Below are positions 15,285 to 27,235 of a stretch of DNA of 64,000 bases, one piece after another. This DNA comes from Cristatella mucedo (Eukaryota; Bryozoa; Phylactolaemata; Cristatellidae). The position numbers and the translations under genes were made by a program. The notes under the pieces were generated by a model. It worked only from the letters and a program-made list of their open reading frames with translations, ran no database searches and was not told the DNA's origin. Within the stretch, counting starts at the first letter, position 1, and every line of letters starts with the position of its first letter. The stretch is from contig WPIO01000007.1 in assembly GCA_009760855.2 (NCBI GenBank), forward strand, positions 9,750,001 through 9,814,000, in the 5' to 3' direction.

Positions 15285-15785
15285 TGTACCCTTGCTCCTC
15301 AAATCGACCATCGTTAGACTGGTACTTAAAAAGCCTGGATTAGATCCAGAGGTCCCAGCAAACTATCGCCCAGTCTTTCTTCCTTTTGTCATAATATTTT
15401 TGAAATAATTGTCGCTAAGGAGCTTGTAGCAAACACTGAAAAAAGTATGAATTGTCAGAAAAGTTTCTGCTGGGATTTCAGTTGCAGGACTTCACTGAAA
15501 CTGCTCTCCACGTAACCAATGAGATACTATGCAGCAACGATGGCAGCAATTTCACTGCCGTAGCACTGCTGCATAGTATCTATATATAGTATCTATCTGC
15601 TGCCTTCGACACTATGGATCACAATATCCTACTTAATCAAGTCAGAGCAGCGATCGGTCTGGCACTAGCTTGGTTCAAATCGTACTTGTCCGGTCGTGTT
15701 CAATCCGTGTCATGTGAGGGGTCAGATATCCATCCACTAGACCAGTCACCTATGGAGTCCCACAACTGCTATGCAACAATATCGA
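15285..15785 (+). mobile_element. CR1-like LINE (family D), reverse transcriptase remnant
   Basis: Continuation of the interrupted element: residues like LVLKKPGLDPEVPANYRPV, then [15 protein letters not shown] near 15605-15640, and [20 protein letters not shown] near 15670-15715. Frames are broken. The copy ends where Tc1-like sequence starts. Confidence 0.75.
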
Positions 15786-16085
15786 CAGGCGGCTGAGACC
15801 GGGTCTTCAGCCAACACCAGTAGCCGACCTGTTAGTCAAACTCAGGGTCTTAAGAATCTGCTACAGCAGAGGCTGGCAGCCTCTATTCCTGGCCAGACAA
15901 GAGAGGTCATACATATTCGTAGTGGGATGACGTCACACTAAATGCAACACATGCCAACAGCATATGTTTATTTTTGGGTTGTTAATAAATGTTTTACTAT
16001 GTTTAGCTTAACTTTGGTATGCATTTCGTCGTAGAAAACTCTTAGTACCCAAACGAATTTAAAGTCACAGAAGTGGGAGCCATAT
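15786..16085 (+). mobile_element. Tc1/mariner-like element, 3' part
   Basis: The last transposase residues ([20 protein letters not shown], then SIPGQTREVIHIRSG) fit the C-terminus of Tc1-type transposases. They are followed by ACCAACAGCATATG-like sequence, a TTTATTTTTGGGTTG motif and the element end near GAATTTAAAGTCACAG. The same end occurs at 27690-28110 and, reversed, at 33335-33560. Confidence 0.65.
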
Positions 16086-17683
<1,598 letters not shown>

Positions 17684-17850
17684 CTTAGCTGATTTAACTG
17701 CCTCATCTATATAGCAGCAGAAGGGCCTTGTCGGCTATCACCAACGCTTGCAGTTGGCAATACAGAACCGCCCAACTGCCACATTCTAACCTGCGACCTC
17801 GGTCGTGAAGAGTGGGCACCTTACCTCCTGGTCTATCACGTCCCAGCTTA
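17684..17850 (-). mobile_element. tRNA-derived SINE (family 2), decayed
   Basis: Shares CTTAGCTGATTTAACTGCC and AGCAGCAGAAGGGC with 1498-1640, followed by the reversed B-box region (CTAACCTGCGACCTCGG) and reversed A-box region (GTGGGCACCTTACCTCCTGG). It lies in FAK intron 3. Confidence 0.6.
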
Positions 17851-18079
17851 CTTCTGCACATCAGTGGTAGTAGATGACCATTGGTTGCTATAGTAGCTCC
17901 CACTTTATGGGCATGGAGAAGGTAGTCGATTGTTTACTTGTATAATCGTCCCACAGCAGATCTGGTGACGTTTTGCAGCTCCATGTAACACCGATTCCCT
18001 TGCCGCTATCATTTAAATGCTTGCTCTGTGCTAAGGTGGTTGGTGTCGGTGGCTGCATCTTGCCTTCCTGCATTGGTAG

Positions 18080-18197
18080 GAATATCCTCGAGGAAGAGAA
18101 GAAACTGGCACAAGAGCAGATGATGTGCGACAACAGACGAGTCGTGCAGGCTATGTCGTGGGGTGACGAGCTAAGCGATTCGACACCTCCTCCCAAG
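18080..18197 (+). CDS. PTK2: Focal adhesion kinase, coding exon d (kinase end, linker)
   Basis: Visible residues 602-641. NILEEEKKLAQEQMMCDNRR matches the helical end of the FAK kinase region (TILEEEKAQQEERM in human), and then MSWGDELSDSTPPPK leads into the proline-rich site. The acceptor is TGCATTGGTAG and the donor is CCCAAG|GTACGG, phase 0. Across the next junction the protein reads TPPPK-PSRQRPP, equivalent to the APPKPSRP motif of vertebrate FAK that binds SH3 domains such as those of CAS-family scaffolds. The intron therefore splits this motif. Confidence 0.95.
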
Positions 18198-19047
18198 GTA
18201 CGGCGACAGTGTGCTCGACACTCCGGCCGGCTGCCTCCGACGGATCCCCAGCCTTTGTCTGCCTCAGGCTTCAGCTCTGCCTAGGTCATCGCCTCCGTCT
18301 ATGTCACGGCTCTCGCCTCGTGCACTAGGCAGATTAAATACATAGAAACCAGCCGGCTTCCATCATAGCCGCCAGATTTCGTGGCCCGCTAGGTAGCCAT
18401 TTTAGGTGCAAGGTCATTCATAGCTGCTATGAGCAGAGTTTTCGTGTCGCTACGGCTGTGCCAGAAGGGTTGGAGCCCTAATCTTTGCAGCCGCACGTGT
18501 AGGATTGCTGCTGCCGGTCTGTAGCCGGCATATCGTGCACGGTCTTCTCGTGACTGGAACGCGAGGCAACCGACTGCTGCAGAACAAACGACAACAGCCT
18601 TAGTCCAGTGAAGCTGCACGGCGCGAGCGCTCTCTGAAGCACCTGCCGAGCTTGCCTTGACCTTGGGGGTGAACGCCTCGGTGAGGCTTCTTTCTTTAGT
18701 TGTTCAAATACTCAAGAGCATTCGGCACCCAGCGATATACGTCTGTCTCGGTCCTGACGATCTCTTCCGCAATGGCCCCTCCAATCAGGTGCCGCTAAGG
18801 CAGTCGACCTAGGCTGGACTCCTGCTTCCGGTGGCCATCTCTGCCGCTGCAGCATCCTTTGCTCAGTGCATGTGTGAAGCGTCACTGCTCCACTGCCCAG
18901 CAGCTGCCAGTCAGTGCGAGAGGCCGGCAAAGCCCCCGGGGGCGTCTAGCTCACGCGGTGGGCAAGCAGCCCCCCAGCTGGGATAAAGCCGACCACCTCA
19001 GGCGCAGCGTGGCCTCATGCGTGTCTGACTTCTGCACGTTTTTGCAG
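18198..19047. other. FAK intron 4
   Basis: 850 bp, moderately GC-rich, without a recognised repeat. It ends in the acceptor TGCACGTTTTTGCAG. The open frame beginning at 18859 is intronic until 19047. Confidence 0.7.
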
Positions 19048-20298
19048 CCTTCCAGGCAGCGACCGCCTGGCGACCCGGCGCCCAACCTGCTGGTGCAGCA
19101 GCACTGGGAGATGACGCAGCACTTTGGCGGCCTGGCGGCTACAAGCTCGGGCGCCGACGGCCACGCGCTTGGGCCCAGCACGGCAGGCACCATAGACACG
19201 ACGCTCGAGCGCCGTCGAGTGCAGAACCTCATCAGCACCGGCCACTACCAGGTGCCCACGCTGGCGGAGCAGGCACTAATGCAGCAGCAGCAGCAGCAGG
19301 AGGACGATGCACCCTCCTCCAGAAGGCCGACACCGCTGCTTCAGAATGGCGGTGGCATCGGGCTCGCCACTGCAGGCGGCTTGCGCGCCGCTGGCGCGCC
19401 GGCGGCCGAGCCCGGCACCATGCTGCGCGTTCTCGATCAGCAGAAGAAGGCCTCCGCTGCCGACTCGCAGTGGCTACGAGCCGAGGAGAGCAACTATCGC
19501 CGCCAGGTTCATCCGGCTGCTGCTGCAGCAGCCGTGGTCGGCAGCACGGCAGCCACAGGAGCAGGGCCGCTGTCGACGACAGCTAACGGCGTCGCCGGCA
19601 GTCTAGACTCTCTGGCGCCGGGCGCCAGAGGGCTGCCCGTAGCCGGCGGCCCAGAGCTGGTCCGATCTCGAAGTCCATCCGTCGACCGAGGCGCCAGCGC
19701 CGCCTCAGCAGCCCCTCAGGGCGCGTCCCTGCAGCCGCCGCCGGCCGCTGTCGCCGACGACGCCTACGTCGAGCTGGATCGCACAGCTGACGATGTGTAC
19801 GCCAACACGACCAACGTGGTTCGCGCTGTCATGGAGATGTCGCGCGTCGTTTCGATGCCTGGCGGCGGTGCGACCGTCGACTACGTAGAGCTGGTGCGCC
19901 GCGTCGGCGTCGAGCTGCGCGCTCTGCTGTCAAGCGTGGACTTGGCGGTGGCCGGTGGCGACGTTGCCGACGCGGCGCACCACAACGTCGAGATGGCTCA
20001 CCGCGTGCTCGGCTCGGATATGGCCGATGTCGTAACGGCCATGCGACTGGCGCAGCAGTACCACAACACGACCATGTGTGGCGAGTACAAGAAGGGCCTC
20101 CTTCGCACTGCCCACGCCCTTGCCATCGACGCCAAGCACCTGCTCGAGGCCGTCGACACGGGACGCATCATGCGCTTACGGCAGAGCCAGCAGCAGCAGC
20201 AGCTGCTGCCCCCCTCTGGGCAGCATGTGGCCAACCTGCAGCAGCAGCAGCAGCCGGAGCAGCCGGATCAGCAACCGCCGGCCGTGACCGTGGGCTAA
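19048..20298 (+). CDS. PTK2: Focal adhesion kinase, terminal exon e (proline-rich region, FAT domain, stop)
   Basis: A 1251-bp exon encoding visible residues 642-1057 and the TAA stop at 20296-20298. It begins PSRQRPPGDP (SH3-binding site). LDQQKKASAADSQWLRAEE follows, matching the FAK-family segment before the second proline-rich region. A Gly/Ala/Ser-rich stretch comes next, then the FAT four-helix domain that targets FAK to paxillin and talin (ELDRTADDVYANTTNVVRAV through AHALAIDAKHLLEAVD, about residues 882-1020). Tyr 892 lies in DVYANT and keeps the YxN pattern of the Grb2 site (human Tyr925). No PPKKPPRP-type site is visible before FAT. After FAT comes a 37-residue Gln-rich tail that vertebrate FAK lacks. 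CAG runs encode polyglutamine near 19279-19300, 20188-20203 and 20239-20252. Confidence 0.96.
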   Translation, partial: PSRQRPPGDPAPNLLVQQHWEMTQHFGGLAATSSGADGHALGPSTAGTIDTTLERRRVQNLISTGHYQVPTLAEQALMQQQQQQEDDAPSSRRPTPLLQNGGGIGLATAGGLRAAGAPAAEPGTMLRVLDQQKKASAADSQWLRAEESNYRRQVHPAAAAAAVVGSTAATGAGPLSTTANGVAGSLDSLAPGARGLPVAGGPELVRSRSPSVDRGASAASAAPQGASLQPPPAAVADDAYVELDRTADDVYANTTNVVRAVMEMSRVVSMPGGGATVDYVELVRRVGVELRALLSSVDLAVAGGDVADAAHHNVEMAHRVLGSDMADVVTAMRLAQQYHNTTMCGEYKKGLLRTAHALAIDAKHLLEAVDTGRIMRLRQSQQQQQLLPPSGQHVANLQQQQQPEQPDQQPPAVTVG

Positions 20299-22638
20299 CG
20301 AATGAGTCCACACTTCACTGTCTTGGTAACTCTCGGGTTTGCATTTACCGGACCTCGCCATCTCTGCCTCACTGCCTTCGCGTCGGGGCGTTGCATTATC
20401 GATGCTGATCAAGAGCGAAACTTGCATTAAGGCATTATTCAGGCTGTTCGACTGTACGTCGGCCATTTTTCCTCCACTACGCAGCAGCACGGCGTTGTCC
20501 GGTTCCCATTGTCGATAGCTCAATATGCTGGTCCGCAAATTGTGACTCGCTCGTGCATGCTTTTTTAATGCCTAAACTTTTCCTGTACAACAGAGTGGCT
20601 TGTGGCTAGGGAACACAGCTAGGGAGATGTGAGGGGAAGGGGTAGACACCGGAATTAGCAGCAGCAGCAGCAGCAGGTCGCTCAATCGAGCAGCTGGTGC
20701 CGGAAAGGGAAAGATGACTGGCTGGCCGGGTCGGTACCTTGTGCTCCCCCTGACGTGAATCGTGTTGTGCTCGAGCCGATGGCTTTGACTGTGGGCTGGC
20801 TGGCTGGCACTGGCATGCAGCAGCCAACGAGGAGCAGAGGGCTGCAGTCAGCAGCTAAGCACAAGCAGCAGCTGCAGCAGGAACAGCTGCCATCCGGGCC
20901 ATACACGACCGTGTTTGGCAGGCACCTGCCATGCTAATTGCCTCTGCCGATGACGCATAGCCTAAACAGGCCGCGATGACACATCCGAACTCACAGATAA
21001 CCGGTAGAGCTGCCGAACGGTGAGTACTCGGGTGTGTGCAAACTTAGTCAGCGGGAGTGCTTTGGCAGGAGCATTGTTGCCAAATTGGTAGCTAATACTC
21101 GATGAGTGTGAGACTAACTAGCCATTTCTCAAACGTTGCGTTGGCACTTCCCTAGGAGTTGTTTATTGTATTAATTGATGACAGCAGCTGCAATTGAGCA
21201 AGGCCATCTATTTACATCTATGTAAGGCCCCTGATTCAGCAGCCCTGGCTGCTGCTGCCAGAGCTAGGCTGGCTGGCTTGTCTCAGGTGGCCACCGATGT
21301 GGCAGTAAGCTAGGGTTCATCCGCCGAGCAGGTTTCCTTCCATATAGGCTCTGTCAGAGGGATGCTATCACCCGATATGGGTGGTTACACTTGCCAAAAC
21401 AGTCGGGGGGAGGGGGAGGTAGCATGCAGACATGACACGTGAGAGAAAGTTTGTACAGCAGAACACCCTCGGCAATAGCTTGTCGCCAGGCCAGGCTGGT
21501 AACGTCCACCAACAGAATCTTCCGGCAGATGTCGTTGTAAGTGCAGCGTAGCAGCAGACGGTAGTCGATGCGGTGGCTCTGTGGTGCATCAGCTCACAGG
21601 CATGAGCGAGCAGACCTGTAGAGGAACTTAGCCGTTGCCGATGCTATTAACAGCACGTGCCAGGTCCACGTCGGCATCCTTGGTTGATTGCAATCTGTCC
21701 CCTACAAGAAGCAAGTGCCACTGCATGAACTATTGGGCGCCGCGCTCCCTCTGACAGCGCTGCCGCCTTCTTGGCTACTGTCGGCACAGCTCCAGATGTG
21801 AGCGAGCCACCGCGGTGCCAGCAGGAACGGCAGCAGCTGATTATAGGGGCTTGCACACGAGCCACGTACAGTCCGTACAGCAGGCAAGCAGTGGGTACGA
21901 TTGTGAGTGATATAATACCAACCAACAAATGCACCACGATTGGTGCGCTTGCAAATGGCAGTCTCGATCTCTGGTTGGGGAGGGGGTCCTCATTTCTACA
22001 AATTCTCCGACCTACAAACTGTATATTTGAACCTAAAGCCAGTTCTCATTTTACACATGCTCAGACCTACATACTGCATATTTGAAACTCAAGCTACTTC
22101 TACAAACGGTTTGTGGCAGATTTTCAAGATAGCTGCAAATACAGCTCACCACGGCTGCCGAATAGCTGCAATCTTCTAGAAACTAGCTTCACACAGCTTG
22201 GATCGCATGTTCCACGGCACTGGGTTGAGAGAATACCTTCCAAATTTCACGTAGAATTACCGAGAAACGAACTGCAACGTCTTTGGTAGTACTGCAATGG
22301 CATGGCAGGCAATCAACAGCATTTTGCATCCCTGTTTCCTTCGAGAAAACGCAAGAAGACTGACGAGAGATGTCACCGGTAAACTACAAAAATATTACTG
22401 TCATGCTATCTTACAACCGTAAAATCCAGGGTCATACAATCCAGCTATTTTGTTTGTGAGACCATCCCACAGTTCGGCTTCGAGCTGGAAGAATAGGTGA
22501 GGAATGCAACATATATGACAAGAACACAGCAACGTGAACATTTCAAATCCATAAACAAGAAAAACTGAAAACATCCGGATGAATGCCTGTTCTTCTGTGA
22601 ACTACTGTTATAACCGACTGAGGAGGGTGCATGCGCCA
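20299..22638. other. FAK 3' UTR and intergenic DNA
   Basis: CAG/CTG-rich patches (20655-20677, 20865-20885). No clear AATAAA is seen close after the stop, so the transcript end is not defined. The reading frames here do not resemble known proteins. Confidence 0.4.
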
Positions 22639-22906
22639 TACTCGGCTAATACTTCACGTATCGGAGTGAAGTTTGAAATGCGAGTTCAGCTCTGCTTTTT
22701 TCAAACTAAGCAAGAAAAATTTCTGATTTCGATACATTTTGCCCAATATGTTCACGATTACGGAAAATAAAGCTCCAGGACATTTGATGACGTATACAGT
22801 AAAATTTATCCAGACGAAATTAGCATTTTTTTCTTGCTTAGTTTGAAAAAGCAGAGCTGAACCTGCATTTAAATTTCACTCCGATAAGTGAAATATTAGC
22901 AGAGTA
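22639..22906. mobile_element. Fold-back (MITE-like) element with about 82-bp inverted arms
   Basis: The left arm 22639-22720 and right arm 22825-22906 are reverse complements with few mismatches. Shared blocks include TCGGAGTGAA and TTCAGCTCTGCTTTTT followed by CAAACTAAGCAAGAAAAA. A loop of about 104 bp separates them. No coding capacity. The arms are similar enough to fold into a long hairpin. Confidence 0.8.
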
Positions 22907-23058
22907 ATAGAATTTACAAGGCAACAACTTACCCTGGAAATAGAGCTGTATAAAAGTAGCAAGAATGCACCTCAACAAGCTTCAATCATGTATCTCGATC
23001 TACCAAGGTTCGATAAGGTGTGATACAAGTCGCATATGATGGAGATATCAGTAATTTT

Positions 23059-23064
23059 TTTATT
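23059..23064 (-). terminator. Candidate polyadenylation signal for CCDC12
   Basis: AATAAA on the minus strand, about 370 bp downstream of the CCDC12 stop. The position is reasonable, but the AT-rich context makes chance occurrence likely. Confidence 0.3.
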
Positions 23065-23431
23065 TCTACATTTTTTGATTTCGGTTTGCATCCGGGTTTG
23101 CATAATCATTTTTTCTTTTATACGGCAGTCGTCAGAACTTCCGATCCCAGTTCTAACGTATTTGTCTTTCGAAAGGTACTGTAAACAAATTCGATTGCCG
23201 GACAAATTTTATAAGTATTTTCTTGACAACCCCGTTAATCAAACAGCATAGTACCTTCAAAATGATTGCGCAAGCACACACACACAAACACGCACACACA
23301 CACACACACATGCAAGCATCTACCATTGATGGCTGAGGCAACTCTGCAGGTTAGCAATCCCGATCTACGGAAGAGCTACATAAAGTCTACACATGCCAGC
23401 CAACAGAGGCCTTGTGCTGATTCGAGCAGGC

Positions 23432-23640
23432 TCAGTCGGAGGGGGCGAGCACGGCCAGATGCTTACTGATGAGCTCTGCAATAGCTCTCTGCGTCCTCCT
23501 CTCCAGCTTCTTCAGCTTCTTCTCCGAAGCCCGCTTGAGATCCCAGTCAGGCTTTCGCCCTGCCAGGTTCGTGATGTCTACTTCATCGAGCACAGGCTGC
23601 GATTTGGCTGCTTCCAGCTGATCTCGGATCTTGTCCTTAA
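23432..23640 (-). CDS. CCDC12: CCDC12, terminal coding exon 3
   Basis: CCDC12 is a small nuclear protein of the cwf18 family found in the activated spliceosome. This exon encodes Val 71 (split codon) to residue 139 and the TGA stop at 23434-23432. KDKIRDQLEAAK is followed by PVLDEVDITNLAGRKPDWDL and then KLERRTQRAIAELI, a near exact match to the conserved CCDC12 C-terminus (EVDLANLAPRKPDWDLKRD and KKRTQRAIAELI in human). The acceptor on the minus strand is CCTAATTGCAG. It is separated from exon 2 by an 8.2-kb intron full of LINEs. The protein ends shortly after the conserved helix, without the longer acidic tail of the human protein. Confidence 0.96.
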
Positions 23641-24024
23641 CTGCAATTAGGAAATCAAAAGCAATTTCGCACCAACAATAAGCAGAACCAGCGGGCACCT
23701 GCGGCACAACATGTACCAGAGGAGGGCTTGCACATCTAGCATGCCTACCGCAAAGTTTCAGCACTGCATTAGGAGAGAGTTGCCCAATCATGTGCTCAAT
23801 AACCGGGTTGCCAGCTGCACCAGTCAACACTTAGCACTGGTCTCCATAACTGCTCGGCAGAGGCGCTATCTTTTCAGACTTAAGGCATGTCTTTGCCACG
23901 GCATCTGTCAGTGACTAGCACTTAAAGGGTCAGACCGGTCTACTCTTGGGACATAATGAGGCAAAGTATTAGTGGTCATGGAAAGTAGTTACAATAATGA
24001 TACTAAAATATTTGTATAGCACCC

Positions 24025-24186
24025 TATGATAACTAAATCTTTTCTAGGCACCTTGTATAAGCTGGAAAGAAACCGTGTCATGGTAACCGATACCGTGCAC
24101 CGCGTATGATAACTAAATCTCTTTCTGGGCACCTTGTATAGGCTGGAAAGAAACCGCGTCATGGTAATCGATACCGTGCACCGCGT
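24025..24186. repeat. 80-bp tandem duplication
   Basis: Two copies with an 80-bp offset (24025 and 24105). Both contain TATGATAACTAAATCT, GGCACCTTGTATA and GATACCGTGCACCGCGT and differ at a few bases. They lie in the 3' UTR and hairpin area of the old LINE. Confidence 0.85.
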
Positions 24187-24415
24187 CAGTATGCATACGC
24201 ATATCAAGGACAATTCACACGGACGAAGCAAAGGCTTGACAAACAGGTGTGCGCTTATTCCTTTTAAGTGTCGTCAAGTCAGGGGATGTCGGGATATCAG
24301 TCAGGAATGAGTTCTAGGCTTTGGGAGCATAGAAAGCAAAGTCACGGCCTCACAAGGATTTGACGTTGATTACAGGCACAGCTAACGGAAGCAGTTGGAA
24401 TGATGCAAAGTCTGA

Positions 24416-26740
24416 TTAATAATAATAATAATAATAATATTGCACTTGATAAAGCGCCCTCAGAGAACTTAATCTCTTTCTAGGCGCTTTACATTTGCTG
24501 CAAAGTGATACGCAATAGAATAGTAAGTAAAATCATGCTTGAAAAACAAACAAAATGAATAACATGGTTAGGGGTTACATGCACTGGGTCAGCATGCAAA
24601 TGTGGTTAGTGGCAGCATGAACAGTGTCAGCACGCATAAGCACATCGAGGACGAATCACAAGGACCCACTAAATGCTGTCCTAAATAGGTATGTTTTTAA
24701 GTTTCTTTTAAATGTGGTCAGGTCAGGGGATGTTCTGATGCAGGTCGGGAGGGAGTTCCAGGCTGTGGGAGCATACGAGCTAAATGCACGGTCTCCAAAG
24801 GATTTAAGGTTTGTACGAGGTATTTCTAGACTGTTGGATTCCGAAAAGCGAGTGGTACGATGCTTTGCCTGATGGGGTAGTATATCTGAAAGATAGGCTG
24901 GAGCCATAGAATGAAGAGACCTAAAAGTGAGCGACAAAACCTTGAAGTCAATCCGTTGCTTGACTGGTAGCCAGTGCAGGTCGGCGAGAAGTGGAGTAAT
25001 GTGGCAACTGTGACGCTCACGACAGACAAGCATAGCTGCAGAGTTTTGCACCAGCTGCAATCGCCTGATCGCACATGCTGGTAGGCCAGTAAGCAGTGAG
25101 TTGCAGAAGTCGAGACGAGATGTCACGAATGCATGGACCAACTTGGACGTGGTATCCTTATCTAAACAAGCCCTAATTTTAGCAATGTTATGAAGCTGAA
25201 AATAGGCTGATTTGACTGTGGAGCTGATGTGGTCGTCTAACGAGAGGTCGCTTTGGAATATGACACCTAGATTTCGAGCTGATGCAACTGGAGATATGCT
25301 GGCAGAGCCAATTTTGAAAGTCAGCCTTTCCAATTTCTGAATAACACTAGGTTTGCCCATAACTAGTAAGTTAGTTTTATCATCGTTTAGTTTTAGAAAA
25401 TTTGCTGCCATCCATGATCGGATGTCATCAATGCATGCAGCAAGTGAGTTGAGAGAATTTGAGGTGCTCGAAGGCTGGGAGGGATCAAAGCAAAGGTACA
25501 ACTGAGTGTCATCCGCATAGAAGTGAAAGCCTAGATTGTGCTTGGCAATCACATCAGCAAGAGGGAGAGTATAAACGGTGAAAAGGACCGGACCTAGCAC
25601 AGAGCCCTGAGGTACTCCATATTTTAGAGGTACTTCAGATGATCTTTGTCCATTCACGTCAACACTCTGGAGTCTCCCACTGAGATAGGACCTGAACCAC
25701 TGCAGAGCAGTGCCAGTGATGCCCAGGCGAGATGAGAGGCGTTCTAGAAGTACTTTGTGATCGATGGTATCAAAAGCTGCCGAAAGATCGAGCAAAACAA
25801 GAAGAGACACTCTACCCATGTCTGCATTCCTAAGTAGGTCGTTGTATACCCGAAGCAATGCTGACTCTGTGGAGTTATTAGCTCTAAAGCCAGACTGGAA
25901 CTTACTAGCAAGGTGTGAGGTTTCGATATACGAGTTCAGCTGGTCTGCCACGACCCGTTCCAGTGTCTTTGATAGGAATGGTAGAAGGGAGACTGGGCGG
26001 TAGTTGCTTAAGTTCTCTTGGTCTAGTGTAGCTTTCTTGAGAAGTGGCCTGACTACAGCTTTTTTGAAAGGTGCTGGGACCTGACCTGAGGCTAATGACA
26101 TATTAATGATGTTGGTTATGCATGGCAGCAGCAGATCAATGCAACGTAGGAGCAGGACAGTGGGAATAGGGTCCAGTGGACTTGTTGTCTTCTTTGATTG
26201 AGATACGAGCTTTAGGACTACATCACTAGTGACCTGTTTAAATGCAGACATTGAGGCGCAGCCAGGAACCGAGGAACAGCATTCTAGTGGGAAGTGTGTC
26301 ATCGCAGGGATGGAGTCCCTGATTTTGTCTATCTTCTGCACAAAGAATCGAGAGAAGCGATCGGCTAGATCATCACAAGGATCATCAGGTAAGGAGTTAA
26401 CCTGGGAACGGTTGAGGAGATGGTTTATTGTCGACATCAGCATTTTTGGATTGTGCATCTGTGATTCAACAATGTTTCTATAGAAGCTAGACTTAGCCTT
26501 TGCTAGGATCGATTGGTACGACCTACAGTAGTCTTCATATGCCTGTCGATGGACAGTTAGTCCGGATCTTTTGTATGCCTTTTCAAGCTTTCGTTTAGTA
26601 GACTTGGCTAGTTTAATGTCTGTGGTAAACCATAGGCCGTCTGGGCGGGGGCGCACAGTTCGCTTTGTCAAAGGTGCAAACTCGTCGAGCGTGTCAGCTA
26701 GTGTCGTGTTGTAGCAATCTACCAGTGATGACAGAGGAAG
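24416..26740 (-). mobile_element. CR1/Rex1-like LINE (family A), best-preserved reverse transcriptase
   Basis: A single open frame of about 690 element-derived residues. It starts in the endonuclease-RT linker (SSLVDCYNTTLADTLDEFAP) and carries RT motifs in order: LSNYRPVSLLPFLSK, DLSAAFDTIDH, GVPQGSVLGP and FHFYADDTQLYL (catalytic YADD near 25500-25530). The C-terminal PTAWNSLPTC..TSPDLTTFKR follows. The endonuclease is missing (5' truncation). The terminal hairpin is at 24451-24490 and the (AAT)n tail at 24416-24440. The 3' 360 bp look essentially identical to 63283-63648, so the copy is young. It lies in CCDC12 intron 2, in the same orientation as that gene. Confidence 0.92.
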
Positions 26741-27235
26741 TATTTCTGATAGGCAGGCCACTGCAAGAGAATGGAGGGCCCTAAAAGTGAGTAACAGAGC
26801 CATGATATCCTGCTTGATGGGGAACCATCGCAGGTCGGTGAGAGGTAATGCATTGTGGTAGTTACATCGTTCACGCTAAACAGGCTTAGCTGGCGAGTTT
26901 TGTACTAGTTGTAAGTATCTTATTGCACAGGCAAGAAGACGAGCAAGTATTGAGTTACAGAACTGGGACAACACAAATGCATGGGCCAGCTTGGGTGTGG
27001 TATCTTAATCTAAGCAAGCTTGAATTTTGCAATGCTATGCAGCTAATCGTAGGCATACTCGACTGTCGAGCTGATATGGTCATCTAGTGAGAGGTTATTT
27101 TTTAATAGGACAATCAAATTCATGCAGAGGTCACAGAAGATATGCTGGCAGAGCCCATGTTGAGGGCTAGGCTTCCCAATTCCCGAGTAAAATTATATTT
27201 ACTCATAACTAATCAGCTTATTTTATTATCATTCA

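Larger units (their letters stand above)
24005..27235 (-). mobile_element. Older CR1/Rex1-like LINE (family A relative), split by a younger LINE
   Basis: Two flanks belong to one old minus-strand element. On the right (26740-27235) are RT-end and thumb-like residues up to LLTFRALHSLAVACLSEILP. On the left (24005-24415) the same ORF continues with YAPKA*NSFLTDIPTSPDLTTLK and the 3' UTR. The younger copy at 24416-26740 sits between them. The element's 3' end contains an 80-bp tandem duplication. Confidence 0.75.
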
